Shown here: in pieces, positions 1 to 8,227 of the stretch
Position numbering within the stretch: the first letter of the stretch is position 1
How the letters are laid out: every line of letters starts with the position of its first letter
Assembly: GCA_002709185.1 (NCBI GenBank)
Contig: PAQB01000011.1
Span: 1-18,991, forward strand
Source: Flavobacteriaceae bacterium
GTDB lineage: Bacteria; Bacteroidota; Bacteroidia; Flavobacteriales; Flavobacteriaceae
Direction of reading: 5' to 3'
DNA: 18,991 nucleotides
Program-made: the position numbers and the translations under genes
The notes under the pieces: generated by a model
Database searches by the model: none
The model's input: only the letters and a program-made list of their open reading frames with translations
Told to the model about the DNA's origin: nothing

Positions 1-89
1 ACCAGCCCACCATTTTTAAGTGATTTAACCACTTTTTCTATGGCGCTTGGATGTGGATTTTCTGGGTATATTTTTATCAATTCAGCCAT
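1..89 (-). CDS. Sua5/YciO/YrdC-type L-threonylcarbamoyladenylate synthase, 5' end only
   Basis: Only the first 29 codons are in the window; the gene runs off the left edge. The reading starts MAELIKIYPENPHPSAIEKV and continues to a KNGGL segment. This matches the N-terminus I know from flavobacterial Sua5/TsaC proteins, where the next segment carries the nucleotide-binding core, which lies outside the window. The family makes threonylcarbamoyl-AMP for the t6A37 modification of ANN-decoding tRNAs. The ATG (89-87) lies one base after the TGA of the upstream helicase gene (93-91), so the two are probably cotranscribed and translationally coupled. The call depends on a short N-terminal stretch, so it is good but not certain. 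Confidence 0.7.
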   Translation of the reverse strand, partial: MAELIKIYPENPHPSAIEKVVKSLKNGGL

Positions 90-90
90 C

Positions 91-2403
91 TCAAGATATA
101 ATTTCAAGTTTCGCAAAACGCAATAATAACTTTTTGACTCCTACGGCTTTAAATTTAATTTCCGCTTTTAAATCGGCACCCTTGCCTTCAATTTTAAGAA
201 CTTCTCCATTACCAAACCGTTGGTGGTTAACAATATTACCTGTAACAAGTTTGGAATCAAATAGGTTAGATTTATTGGTAGACTTTGTTAGCTTTTTGAG
301 ATGTTTTGGAGGCGGTGTCACTTTGGGGGTTGTTTTTGGTTTTGTGAAGGAAGGTTTTTTGTAACGAATTTGATGGGGTTCTACATCCCCAAAAATATCG
401 GCACTGAGCATCGGATTGAAACGTTTTTCTTCTTTTGGTGTGGTGTTTTCTATGTAGTCTTCATCAATTTCTTCAATAAAGCGACTGGGTTCTGCATCGA
501 TGAGTTTTCCCCAACGGTATCTAGTTAGGGCATAGGTCAAATACACTTGTCTTTCAGCTCTAGTAACCGCTACATAGAACAAGCGCCTTTCTTCTTCTAG
601 CTCGGCGCGGGTATTCATACTCATGGCACTCGGGAATAAATCTTCCTCTAGTCCAACAATATAAACGTAGGGGAATTCCAAGCCTTTAGCCAAATGAATG
701 GTCATCAAGGCCACTTTATCGCTTTCGTTTCCTTGGTCGTTGTCTAAATCAGTTGCAAGTGCCACATCCTCCAAAAACTCCGCCAACGCCCCAGAAGAAT
801 CGGCAAGTTCTTGTTGACCTTGTACAAAATCTTTAATCCCATTCAGTAATTCCTCTACATTTTCCATTCGCATAATGCCCTCCGGAGTGCCATCCTTTTT
901 ATATTCTTGGATCAAACCACTCACTCTGCAGACATGTTCGGTCAGGTCAAAGGCATTGGCCGTTTGGTTCATGACCTGAAAACTTTCTATCATCGTACAG
1001 AAATTGGACAATTTTGTTTTGGTGCCAGAATTTAGATTTAGTTGAATGCTGTGAATATTTTTTAGAACTTCAAAAATAGATGTGTTTCCCGCATTTGCGC
1101 TGACTATCAGCTTGTCTAAAGTTGTTTGTCCAATGCCACGTCCTGGAAAGTTAATGATCCGTTTTAAAGCTTCTTCATCGGCTGGATTGACAATCAGTCT
1201 AAGGTAGGAGAGTACGTCTTTAATTTCCTTGCGTTGGTAAAATGAAAGCCCGCCATAAATTCTGTAATCAATCCCGCGTTTTCTCAGGGCGTCTTCAATG
1301 GCTCTGGATTGCGCATTGGTTCTGTAGAGTACTGCAAAATCACCATTTTTTGCCTGCTGATTCATTTTATTTTCAAAAATTGAACTGGCGACATAACGCC
1401 CCTCATCTCCGTCTGTTAAAGATCGATTAACCACAATGCGATTGCCTTCTTCATTGGCGGTCCATACGACTTTGTCAAGCTTGGTTTGATTTTTATCAAT
1501 AATGGAGTTAGCAGCATTCACAATGTTTTTGGTGGAACGGTAATTTTGTTCTAAGCGGTATAATTTTACATCTTCATAGTCGCGTTGAAAATTTAAAATA
1601 TTATTGATATTGGCTCCACGAAAGGCATAAATACTTTGTGCATCATCGCCAACAACACAAATATTTTGAAAGCGGTCGGCAAGGGCTCGTACTATGAGGT
1701 ATTGGGAGTGGTTGGTGTCTTGGTACTCGTCCACTAAGATATAACGAAATCGTTGCTGGTATTTTGCCAATACATCTGGGAATCTTGTCAAAAGCTCATT
1801 TGTCTTGAGTAATAAATCATCAAAATCCATGGCGCCCGCTTTGAAACAACGGTCAACATAGGCCCTGTATATGTCTCCAAGTTTGGGCCGTTTGGCCATG
1901 GTATCTGCCTCTATCAATTCTGGATTTTGAAAATAGGCTCTGACGGTTATGAGACTATTTTTGTAGGATGAAATACGACTGTAAATTTGTTTGTATTTAT
2001 AAACGTCTTTATCCAGATTCATTTCCTTGATTATGGAAGCAATGAGGCGTTGTGAATCTTGAGTGTCGTAAATCGTAAAGTTTGAAGGATAGCCTAATCG
2101 ATCCGCTTCAAAGCGCAGTATTTTAGCAAATACAGAATGGAAGGTGCCCATCCATAAGTTTTTCGCTTCGCTTTCCCCAACAATTGCTGCAATTCGTGAT
2201 TTCATCTCTCTTGCTGCTTTGTTGGTAAAGGTCAAAGCCAAAATATTAAAAGGATCCACGTCTTGACTCATGAGGTAAGCAATTCTATAGGTCAAAACGC
2301 GGGTCTTTCCTGAGCCTGCACCTGCAATGACAATCATGGCACCCTCTTTTTGCAGAGTGGGTGCCAATTGTGCCTCGTTAAGCTGGTCTAAATATGCCTT
2401 CAA
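91..2403 (-). CDS. uvrD: UvrD/PcrA-type superfamily 1 DNA helicase
   Basis: ATP-dependent 3'-5' DNA helicase of the UvrD/PcrA/Rep group, expected in nucleotide excision repair, mismatch repair and removal of proteins from DNA. Visible motifs: Q-motif-like LNEAQ (8-12), Walker A AGAGSGKT (27-34), DEYQD (225-229), GDDAQSIYAFRGA (252-264), QNYRS (286-290), an IHLAKGLEF motif V and VAVTRAE (611-617). A Lys/Pro-rich linker (about 677-712) leads to a C-terminal Tudor-like module (about 718-770, with GNGEV and KKLLLRFAKLE), as in PcrA/UvrD. The start codon is TTG (2403-2401). No in-frame ATG exists upstream before a stop, and the first internal Met (23) would remove the Q motif. The MKAYLDQLNEAQ start fits homologues. 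The length of 770 aa is normal. PcrA would be an equally valid name. Confidence 0.95.
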   Translation of the reverse strand: MKAYLDQLNEAQLAPTLQKEGAMIVIAGAGSGKTRVLTYRIAYLMSQDVDPFNILALTFTNKAAREMKSRIAAIVGESEAKNLWMGTFHSVFAKILRFEADRLGYPSNFTIYDTQDSQRLIASIIKEMNLDKDVYKYKQIYSRISSYKNSLITVRAYFQNPELIEADTMAKRPKLGDIYRAYVDRCFKAGAMDFDDLLLKTNELLTRFPDVLAKYQQRFRYILVDEYQDTNHSQYLIVRALADRFQNICVVGDDAQSIYAFRGANINNILNFQRDYEDVKLYRLEQNYRSTKNIVNAANSIIDKNQTKLDKVVWTANEEGNRIVVNRSLTDGDEGRYVASSIFENKMNQQAKNGDFAVLYRTNAQSRAIEDALRKRGIDYRIYGGLSFYQRKEIKDVLSYLRLIVNPADEEALKRIINFPGRGIGQTTLDKLIVSANAGNTSIFEVLKNIHSIQLNLNSGTKTKLSNFCTMIESFQVMNQTANAFDLTEHVCRVSGLIQEYKKDGTPEGIMRMENVEELLNGIKDFVQGQQELADSSGALAEFLEDVALATDLDNDQGNESDKVALMTIHLAKGLEFPYVYIVGLEEDLFPSAMSMNTRAELEEERRLFYVAVTRAERQVYLTYALTRYRWGKLIDAEPSRFIEEIDEDYIENTTPKEEKRFNPMLSADIFGDVEPHQIRYKKPSFTKPKTTPKVTPPPKHLKKLTKSTNKSNLFDSKLVTGNIVNHQRFGNGEVLKIEGKGADLKAEIKFKAVGVKKLLLRFAKLEIIS

Positions 2404-2546
2404 ATAAACTGTTTTTTGAATATGTGAAATTAAGTAATGTAATTCGGTTTTATATGCAGTTTAACGAATAATTATAAACAATTATAAGAATGATTTATCG
2501 CCCATCTACTTCTATAAACATGGGAGGCACCTACAGCAATTAAAGA

Positions 2547-2592
2547 ATTTTAAAACGATCTTTTTGTTAGTGTGGTAAGTTCGCTTTAAAAT
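2547..2592. repeat. Imperfect inverted repeat in the divergent uvrD / 2629 intergenic region
   Basis: ATTTTAAAACGA (2547-2558) and TCGCTTTAAAAT (2581-2592) are inverted copies matching at 11 of 12 positions around a 22-base spacer. It lies in the 225-bp gap between the TTG start of uvrD and the ATG at 2629. It could be an operator or a leader hairpin for the downstream gene. The arms are A+T-rich, so chance is a real alternative. The rest of the gap (2404-2546, 2593-2628) shows no gene. Confidence 0.3.
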
Positions 2593-2628
2593 CATTAATT
2601 TAGTACGCAATAATTCAATACAAAAGTT

Positions 2629-3147
2629 ATGGGTGATGAAATTTTAGGACTTCTCATTTACTGCATTCCAGCACTTGTTACAGGAGCGATTGCATTTTTA
2701 TTTTTTAGAGAACATACAGACAACGAAAATAACCGTAGAAATTTCGTTTTAACCCAATCTTTACAAAAAGAGGTCATGCCGGTGCGGTTACAAGCCTATG
2801 AGCGACTGGCTTTATTCTTAGAGCGCATTGCAGCCCACCACCTTTTAAAGCGTGTGGCGCCCATTGCAAATGAAACACAAGCCTATAAAGACTTGCTGAT
2901 TTCAACTATTGAACAAGAATATACACATAATTTATCGCAACAAATTTATGTTTCAGATCCTTGCTGGCGCATGATTTCAGCGGCGAAAAACAGTTGTATT
3001 CAAATTATATTGGGTTGTGAAGATGAGACTGTTGAATCGGCCCAAGCGTTGCGCCCATTACTGTTGACAGCGCTTTCCAATTGTAAAGTAACCCCAGAAA
3101 TGGCATTGACTTTTCTAAAGGAAGAAGTTTCAACCTTTTTGAAGTAA
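2629..3147 (+). CDS. Conserved-type membrane-anchored protein of unknown function, upstream of recG
   Basis: I do not recognise a characterised family. The 172-aa product has one N-terminal transmembrane segment (about residues 5-26, LGLLIYCIPALVTGAIAFLF). A mostly helical soluble part follows, with QSLQKEVMPVRLQAYERLALFLERI and a C-terminal helical tail. By topology it is probably inner-membrane anchored with a cytoplasmic helical domain. It resembles short flavobacterial hypothetical proteins that sit beside recG, though this is from memory and no function is known to me. The stop is 4 bp before the recG ATG, so the two are very likely one operon and possibly translationally coupled. That hints at, but does not show, a link to DNA repair. 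The start is the ATG at 2629; no Shine-Dalgarno is seen, as usual for this phylum. Confidence 0.85.
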   Translation: MGDEILGLLIYCIPALVTGAIAFLFFREHTDNENNRRNFVLTQSLQKEVMPVRLQAYERLALFLERIAAHHLLKRVAPIANETQAYKDLLISTIEQEYTHNLSQQIYVSDPCWRMISAAKNSCIQIILGCEDETVESAQALRPLLLTALSNCKVTPEMALTFLKEEVSTFLK

Positions 3148-3151
3148 GCTT

Positions 3152-5257
3152 ATGGGCGATGCTGTTTTACAAACATCCATCGATTATTTAAAAGGCGTAG
3201 GGCCCAACCGCGCGTCTTTGCTGCGATCAGAATTGGGCATTCACACCTATCAAGATTTGTTGCATTTGTTTCCAAATCGTTATATCGATCGGACTCAATT
3301 TTACAACATCAACAGTTTGCAGCGCAACAATTCTGAAGTTCAAATTGTTGGTCAAATCACTGGCTTTAAAGAAATCCAACAGAAGCGTGGCAAACGTTTG
3401 GTGGCCACTTTTACCGATGCAACTGCTCAGATGGAATTGGTTTGGTTTCGCGGTCATAAATGGATTCGCGAAAACTTAAAAATAAACGCAACTTATGTTG
3501 TGTTTGGTAAGGTTAATTGGTTCAACGGTGCTTTCAGTATGCCACATCCAGACATGGAGTTAAAATCGGAATTTGACAAAGGATTAAGAACCGCCATTCA
3601 ACCGCTCTATCCCTCCACCGAAACTTTGGGTAATCGTGGAATCTCCAATCGTGTCATATGTAAGTTGATGGAACAATTATTTCTTCAATTCAATGGAAAA
3701 TTTGAAGAATCGCTCTCTAAACCACTTCTGAATCAATATAAAATGATTTCTAAAAATGAAGCGCTTTTAAACATTCATTTCCCAAAAAATCAAAATCTAT
3801 TAACCAGGGCACAATTCCGGCTAAAATTTGAAGAATTGTTTTTTATTCAATTGCAGTTAATCTATAAAAATTTAGTCCATAAAGCGAAGATCAAAGGTTT
3901 TGTATTTGAAGCTGTGGGTGCCAATTTTAATACATTCTACAGTAACCACTTGCCATTTGAATTGACTCGGGCTCAAAAACGTGTCATCAAAGAAATTCGC
4001 GCCGATATGGGTAGCAATGCACAAATGAACCGATTATTGCAAGGGGATGTGGGTTCTGGGAAAACCATTGTAGCTTTTATGGCGATGCTAATTGCCATTG
4101 ACAATGGCTTTCAAGCGACAATGATGGCCCCAACAGAGATTTTAGCCATTCAACATTACACAGGGCTTAAAACACTTTGTGATGCCATTGGAATTCAGGT
4201 ATCCTTACTAACGGGATCTTCTAAGACCGCTGAAAGAAAACAAATTCACAGCCAGCTTGAGGACGGAAGTTTGCATATTTTGGTGGGTACCCACGCCGTT
4301 TTGGAAGATAAGGTGAAGTTTAAAAATTTAGGATTGGCCATCATTGATGAACAACATCGCTTTGGTGTGGCACAACGCAGTAAGCTTTGGCGTAAAAACA
4401 CCTCACCACCTCATATTTTGGTCATGACTGCAACTCCCATTCCAAGAACCTTGGCGATGTCTGTCTATGGTGATTTGGACATTTCAATCATTGATGAATT
4501 ACCACCTGGAAGAAAACCCATTAAAACAGTTCATCGTTATGACAGCAACCGACTCAAGGTATTTCGGTTTATTAAAGATGAAATACAAAAAGGCCGCCAG
4601 ATTTACATTGTCTATCCACTCATAAACGAAAGTCAAAAATTAGATTTCAAAGATTTAATGGATGGTTATGAAAGTATTTCCAGAGAATTTCCCATGCCAG
4701 CGTATCAAATATCCATTGTTCATGGACAAATGAAGGCTGCTGATAAGGATTATGAAATGCAGCGTTTTGTCAATGGAGAAACACAAATAATGGTAGCCAC
4801 AACTGTTATTGAAGTTGGTGTCAATGTCCCTAATGCTTCTGTTATGGTTATTGAAAGTGCGGAGCGTTTTGGGCTCTCTCAATTACACCAATTACGTGGC
4901 AGGGTAGGCCGTGGTGCGGAACAAAGCTATTGTATTTTGATGACAGGCTCCAAGCTTGGCAACGATAGTAAAACTCGAATGGCAACCATGGTAGGTTCTG
5001 GTGATGGTTTTGAGATTGCAGAGGTGGATTTAAAACTTCGAGGACCAGGCGATTTAATGGGAACCCAGCAAAGTGGTGTTTTGAGGCTAAAAATTGCCAA
5101 TATCGTTCAAGACAAAGCACTTTTAGGCATTGCGCGAGAATCGGCTAAAAATATTTTAAAAGAAGATCCAAAATTGATTTTGCCAAAGAATCGTCCTATT
5201 AATGCCACTTATGTGGCCATGGGAACCTATAAAAATATTTGGAACTATATCAGTTGA
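3152..5257 (+). CDS. recG: ATP-dependent DNA helicase RecG
   Basis: Superfamily 2 branched-DNA translocase that reverses stalled replication forks and processes Holliday junctions and R-loops. The N-terminus has a helix-hairpin-helix-like LKGVGPNRASLL (13-24), followed by the OB-fold wedge domain (about 60-150, with VQIVGQITGFKE). The helicase core contains TRAQKRVIKEI (272-282), Walker A GDVGSGKT (298-305), APTEILA (326-332), the DEQH box (399-402, IIDEQHRFGVAQR), TATPIPRTLA, and the C-terminal motifs TTVIEVGVNVPNA, QLRGRVGRG and the RecG-typical GPGDLMGTQQSG. The length of 701 aa is normal. The gene is second in an operon with the membrane protein at 2629 and overlaps the convergent acpH-like gene by 8 bp at its 3' end. 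Confidence 0.97.
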   Translation: MGDAVLQTSIDYLKGVGPNRASLLRSELGIHTYQDLLHLFPNRYIDRTQFYNINSLQRNNSEVQIVGQITGFKEIQQKRGKRLVATFTDATAQMELVWFRGHKWIRENLKINATYVVFGKVNWFNGAFSMPHPDMELKSEFDKGLRTAIQPLYPSTETLGNRGISNRVICKLMEQLFLQFNGKFEESLSKPLLNQYKMISKNEALLNIHFPKNQNLLTRAQFRLKFEELFFIQLQLIYKNLVHKAKIKGFVFEAVGANFNTFYSNHLPFELTRAQKRVIKEIRADMGSNAQMNRLLQGDVGSGKTIVAFMAMLIAIDNGFQATMMAPTEILAIQHYTGLKTLCDAIGIQVSLLTGSSKTAERKQIHSQLEDGSLHILVGTHAVLEDKVKFKNLGLAIIDEQHRFGVAQRSKLWRKNTSPPHILVMTATPIPRTLAMSVYGDLDISIIDELPPGRKPIKTVHRYDSNRLKVFRFIKDEIQKGRQIYIVYPLINESQKLDFKDLMDGYESISREFPMPAYQISIVHGQMKAADKDYEMQRFVNGETQIMVATTVIEVGVNVPNASVMVIESAERFGLSQLHQLRGRVGRGAEQSYCILMTGSKLGNDSKTRMATMVGSGDGFEIAEVDLKLRGPGDLMGTQQSGVLRLKIANIVQDKALLGIARESAKNILKEDPKLILPKNRPINATYVAMGTYKNIWNYIS

Positions 5258-5837
5258 AATTTTCAATGAATTTTTCAGAGCGTAGCATTAGAGTTTTAAA
5301 AACAACTCTGAAATCGGCTTCAAACGCTTCGTAATACTCCATAAGTTCGTAGGTTGCTTTATTCATACCTGATTTGTTTTTTGTACGTCTGTTCATTCCG
5401 GTTAAAGTATCGGCAATTCCTTCTAAATACTGGTAATTATACAACCAATTATTTTGTACCATATATGGTAACATATATTGTATTTGCGGCGTTAGAAGTG
5501 TGTGATTTTCTTTAAAAAGTTGGTAATTCTTATTTGCAAACTCTTCCAAACTTATTGTCGCATAATCATCCCAGTTTTTAGCCAAAAAATGGTCATAGAA
5601 AATATCTACAATTATCCCTGAATAATGCCCATAATTGGCATGCAAACGTTTGGTGCTGTTTCTAAAACTGGGATGCGCATCCGTTGTACTGTCAATATGC
5701 CGGTGCAATAAAATTCCTTTTTGAATCTGTTTTGGATACTTCTTATATTGGTTTCCTTTGATACTGTCTGCCATAAAGTTGCCAAGAATCACTTCGGGTT
5801 CTCTGCCAGAAAGGTAAATGTGTGCGAGGTAGTTCAT
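5250..5837 (-). CDS. acpH: Acyl carrier protein phosphodiesterase (AcpH/DUF479 family)
   Basis: The AcpH family hydrolyses the phosphopantetheine prosthetic group from holo-ACP to give apo-ACP, allowing ACP recycling in fatty acid metabolism. The start MNYLAHIYLS, the GNFMADSIKGN segment with Asp24, HRHID (45-49), TDAHP (52-56) and YDHFLAKNW (81-89) line up with E. coli AcpH (MNFLAH..., GNLLADFVRGN, MHRRIDVLTD, WDHFLSRHW). These His/Asp residues form the HD-like metal site. The length of 195 aa agrees with the family. It is a single gene transcribed towards recG, with the stop codons overlapping by 8 bp. The biochemical role in Bacteroidota is less established than the family membership. Confidence 0.88.
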   Translation of the reverse strand: MNYLAHIYLSGREPEVILGNFMADSIKGNQYKKYPKQIQKGILLHRHIDSTTDAHPSFRNSTKRLHANYGHYSGIIVDIFYDHFLAKNWDDYATISLEEFANKNYQLFKENHTLLTPQIQYMLPYMVQNNWLYNYQYLEGIADTLTGMNRRTKNKSGMNKATYELMEYYEAFEADFRVVFKTLMLRSEKFIENFN

Positions 5838-5906
5838 AAATCTAAATTATGAATACTATTTTATTAATGTAGAATTGAAATCTTATATTTACACAAAATT
5901 TTTAAA

Positions 5907-7289
5907 ATGACCCTAATTAAATCAATCTCTGGAATTCGTGGCACTATTGGTGGCAATGTAGGAGACAATTTAACGCCCATAGATGTGGTGAAATTTGCTG
6001 CGGCCTATGGGATGTGGATTAAGGAGCAACGCAACAAAAACAATTATTCTGTAGTGATTGGAAGAGATGCAAGAATATCTGGAGAAATGATTCAAAACTT
6101 AGTCATCAATACGCTTATTGGAATGGGAATTGATGTGGTCAATTTAAATTTATCTACCACGCCAACCGTTGAAATTGCAGTGCCAATGGAACATGCGGAT
6201 GGCGGTATTATTTTAACCGCTAGTCACAATCCAAAACAGTGGAATGCCCTAAAGTTGTTGGATGCAAATGGGGAGTTTTTAAACGCCAAACACAGTCAAC
6301 GTGTATTAGATTTGGCCGCCTCAGAAAATATTGCTTTTTCAGATGTTGATGCACTTGGAAAAATGACTGTAAATGCTGCTTATTTTGATTTACATATTGA
6401 TGCGGTATTAGATTTAGATTTGGTAAATATTGAAGCCATACGCAAAAGCCGATTTAAAGTGGTTGTAGACGGTGTTAATTCTACGGGGGGTATCGTTGTA
6501 CCAATGTTATTAGAACGCTTGGGAGTAACACCCATTCGTCTGTATTGCACGCCTGATGGCCATTTTCCACATAATCCTGAACCTCTAAAACAACATTTGA
6601 CAGATTTATCTGAAAAAGTTTTAAGTACGGGTGCCGATTTCGGAATTGCGGTTGACCCCGATGTGGACCGTTTGGCTTTTATGGATGAAAAAGGGGAGCT
6701 TTTTGGGGAAGAATATACTTTAGTGGCTTGTGCCGATTATGTCCTGAGTCATACTAAGGGAAATACAGTGAGTAATTTGAGTTCAACTAGGGCTTTGTGT
6801 GATGTTACAGTTAAACACGGTGGAACCTATACAGCCAGCGCTGTCGGAGAGGTCAATGTTGTCGCGGCTATGAAGGCTAATAACGCCATCATTGGCGGTG
6901 AGGGTAATGGCGGCATCATTCTTCCAGAATCTCATTACGGTCGGGATGCCCTGGTTGGTATTGCCTTATTTTTAAGCCTCTTGGCTGAAAAACAAATGTC
7001 GGTAAGTACTCTAAAAAACACATATCCTTTGTATTTTATGAGTAAAAAGAAAATTGACTTGAACCCCAATATTGATGTAGATGCTTTGTTATCTGCTATG
7101 GAAAAATCCTATCAAAATGAGCCGCTAACAACGGTTGATGGTGTAAAAATTGACTTTCCAGATTCTTGGGTGCACCTTCGAAAAAGTAATACAGAACCCA
7201 TTATTAGAATTTATACAGAGGCCCCAACTCAACAACAAGCCGACGCCTTGGCAGAACGCTTTATTTCTGAACTGAAAGCCTTGTCTTAA
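5907..7289 (+). CDS. glmM: Phosphoglucosamine mutase (alpha-D-phosphohexomutase family)
   Basis: Interconverts glucosamine-6-phosphate and glucosamine-1-phosphate on the way to UDP-GlcNAc for peptidoglycan and LPS. Four-domain phosphohexomutase of normal length (460 aa). Visible elements: substrate-entry ISGIRGTIGG (7-16), phosphoserine loop TASHNP with Ser106, metal-binding DPDVDR (250-255), sugar-binding GEGNGG (331-336) and the phosphate-binding KSNTEPIIRIYTEAP near the C-terminus. The spelling of the motifs fits the GlmM/ManB-like proteins of Bacteroidota, so a phosphomannomutase activity cannot be excluded. Upstream, TATATTTA (5884-5891) resembles the TAnnTTTG -7 element and would give a leader of about 10 nt. 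The stop is 3 bp from the stop of the convergent acyltransferase gene. Confidence 0.9.
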   Translation: MTLIKSISGIRGTIGGNVGDNLTPIDVVKFAAAYGMWIKEQRNKNNYSVVIGRDARISGEMIQNLVINTLIGMGIDVVNLNLSTTPTVEIAVPMEHADGGIILTASHNPKQWNALKLLDANGEFLNAKHSQRVLDLAASENIAFSDVDALGKMTVNAAYFDLHIDAVLDLDLVNIEAIRKSRFKVVVDGVNSTGGIVVPMLLERLGVTPIRLYCTPDGHFPHNPEPLKQHLTDLSEKVLSTGADFGIAVDPDVDRLAFMDEKGELFGEEYTLVACADYVLSHTKGNTVSNLSSTRALCDVTVKHGGTYTASAVGEVNVVAAMKANNAIIGGEGNGGIILPESHYGRDALVGIALFLSLLAEKQMSVSTLKNTYPLYFMSKKKIDLNPNIDVDALLSAMEKSYQNEPLTTVDGVKIDFPDSWVHLRKSNTEPIIRIYTEAPTQQQADALAERFISELKALS

Positions 7290-7292
7290 AAA

Positions 7293-8165
7293 TTATTCTT
7301 TGCGGTGTTTCCAGCGTTTGTGGGTCCATAAGTAGTACTCCGGAGCTTCATAAATTTGTTTTTCTACAAGTTTTGTAAATTGATCTGTAATTTCATAGTC
7401 ATCAAAGTCTTTTGGGGTTTCAGTTAGCGTCTGAAACGTGGTTTCGTAAAACCCGCGTTTTACACGCTTGACAGAGAAAAAAACAACAGTAAGGTCTAAT
7501 CTTTTGGATAACATTTCTGCGCCTGTGTACATGGGAACCTCGATGCCCATAAAGGCATTCCAATGAAAAGCTTTGTGTTTTTTTGGACTTTGGTCGGCTA
7601 CAAAGCCATTGATTGTTAACAACCCTTTTTCCTTATTTTCAGTTAGGACTTTTACGGCTTCTTTAGTGGTTATCAAATAGGAGTCATAGCGTGCCCTAAT
7701 TTTGCGAACCATGGCATCAAAATACTTATTGTTAAGACGTTTGTAGATCGCAAAGGTTTTGTGACTTGTGTAGGCTTGTAGGATAAAGATCCACTCCCAG
7801 CTTCCGTAATGGGCACACATCATTGCAATGCTTTTATTGCGTTTTTCTAGGTCACGAATGAGTTCGATATTGGTAAATTTAAAACGTTCTTTCATATCTG
7901 ACATACGAATGCTCATCGATTTGATGGCCTCCAATATCATATCACAAAGGTGGTGGTAAAACTTTCTTGCAATGCGTTTGCGTTCGAGATGTGATTTTTC
8001 TGGGAATGCCAATTCTAAATTGGCCATTACGGTTTGTTTGCGATAACCAAATATCCGATATAAAAATACATACATGACATCCGATAGCGCATACAATAGT
8101 CGAAACGGGAGTAAAGAAACCACCCATAAAAAAGGATAAATGAGAACAAAGGCAAGCAATTGCAT
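7293..8165 (-). CDS. LpxL/HtrB-type lysophospholipid (lipid A) acyltransferase
   Basis: Inner-membrane acyltransferase expected to add a secondary acyl chain to lipid A, or to acylate another lipid. The N-terminus is hydrophobic (about 3-35, one or two membrane segments). The typical early motif YRKQTVMANLELAFPEKS (41-58) is followed by the catalytic H-x4-E motif CAHYGSWEW (His119, Glu124). A FVADQSPKK segment with a downstream FMGIEVPMYTGAE matches the family's substrate/acceptor region. The length of 290 aa is normal. It starts at the ATG directly after a 16-bp palindrome and is divergent from the rhomboid gene. The exact acceptor lipid cannot be read from sequence: Bacteroidota also use this family for ornithine and sulfonolipid chemistry. 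Confidence 0.88.
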   Translation of the reverse strand: MQLLAFVLIYPFLWVVSLLPFRLLYALSDVMYVFLYRIFGYRKQTVMANLELAFPEKSHLERKRIARKFYHHLCDMILEAIKSMSIRMSDMKERFKFTNIELIRDLEKRNKSIAMMCAHYGSWEWIFILQAYTSHKTFAIYKRLNNKYFDAMVRKIRARYDSYLITTKEAVKVLTENKEKGLLTINGFVADQSPKKHKAFHWNAFMGIEVPMYTGAEMLSKRLDLTVVFFSVKRVKRGFYETTFQTLTETPKDFDDYEITDQFTKLVEKQIYEAPEYYLWTHKRWKHRKE

Positions 8166-8181
8166 AAATTAAGCTTAATTT
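8166..8181. repeat. Perfect 16-bp palindrome touching the acyltransferase start codon
   Basis: AAATTAAGCTTAATTT reads the same on both strands and ends exactly at the base before the ATG of the minus-strand acyltransferase gene. It fills the predicted leader between the likely transcription start (about 8182) and the start codon. It could be a repressor site or a short stem masking the start. A palindrome of this size made mainly of A/T can arise by chance in a window this long. Confidence 0.4.
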
Positions 8182-8188
8182 TACAGCA

Positions 8189-8196
8189 CAAAGATA
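8189..8196 (-). promoter_or_regulatory. Bacteroidota -7 promoter element for the acyltransferase gene
   Basis: The minus strand reads TATCTTTG, an exact match to the TAnnTTTG consensus of the primary sigma factor of Bacteroidota. It would start transcription around 8182, about 17 nt before the ATG. I see no convincing TTTG at the -33 distance, so only the -7 part is supported. Confidence 0.5.
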
Positions 8197-8227
8197 CTTT
8201 ATTTAGACGAATTAACATCTTTTATCT

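Noticed and set aside
47..528. Plus-strand ORFs over the 3' part of uvrD
   Set aside because: Antisense shadows of the helicase and Tudor-like region; no signal or domain seen.
2513..2544. Short ATG ORF in the uvrD / 2629 gap
   Set aside because: It ends after seven codons and has no other sign of being a gene.
5254..5266. Near-palindrome TTGAAATTTTCAA at the recG/acpH junction as a bidirectional terminator
   Set aside because: The stem is 6 bp with a one-base centre, cannot form a useful RNA hairpin, and has no T run.
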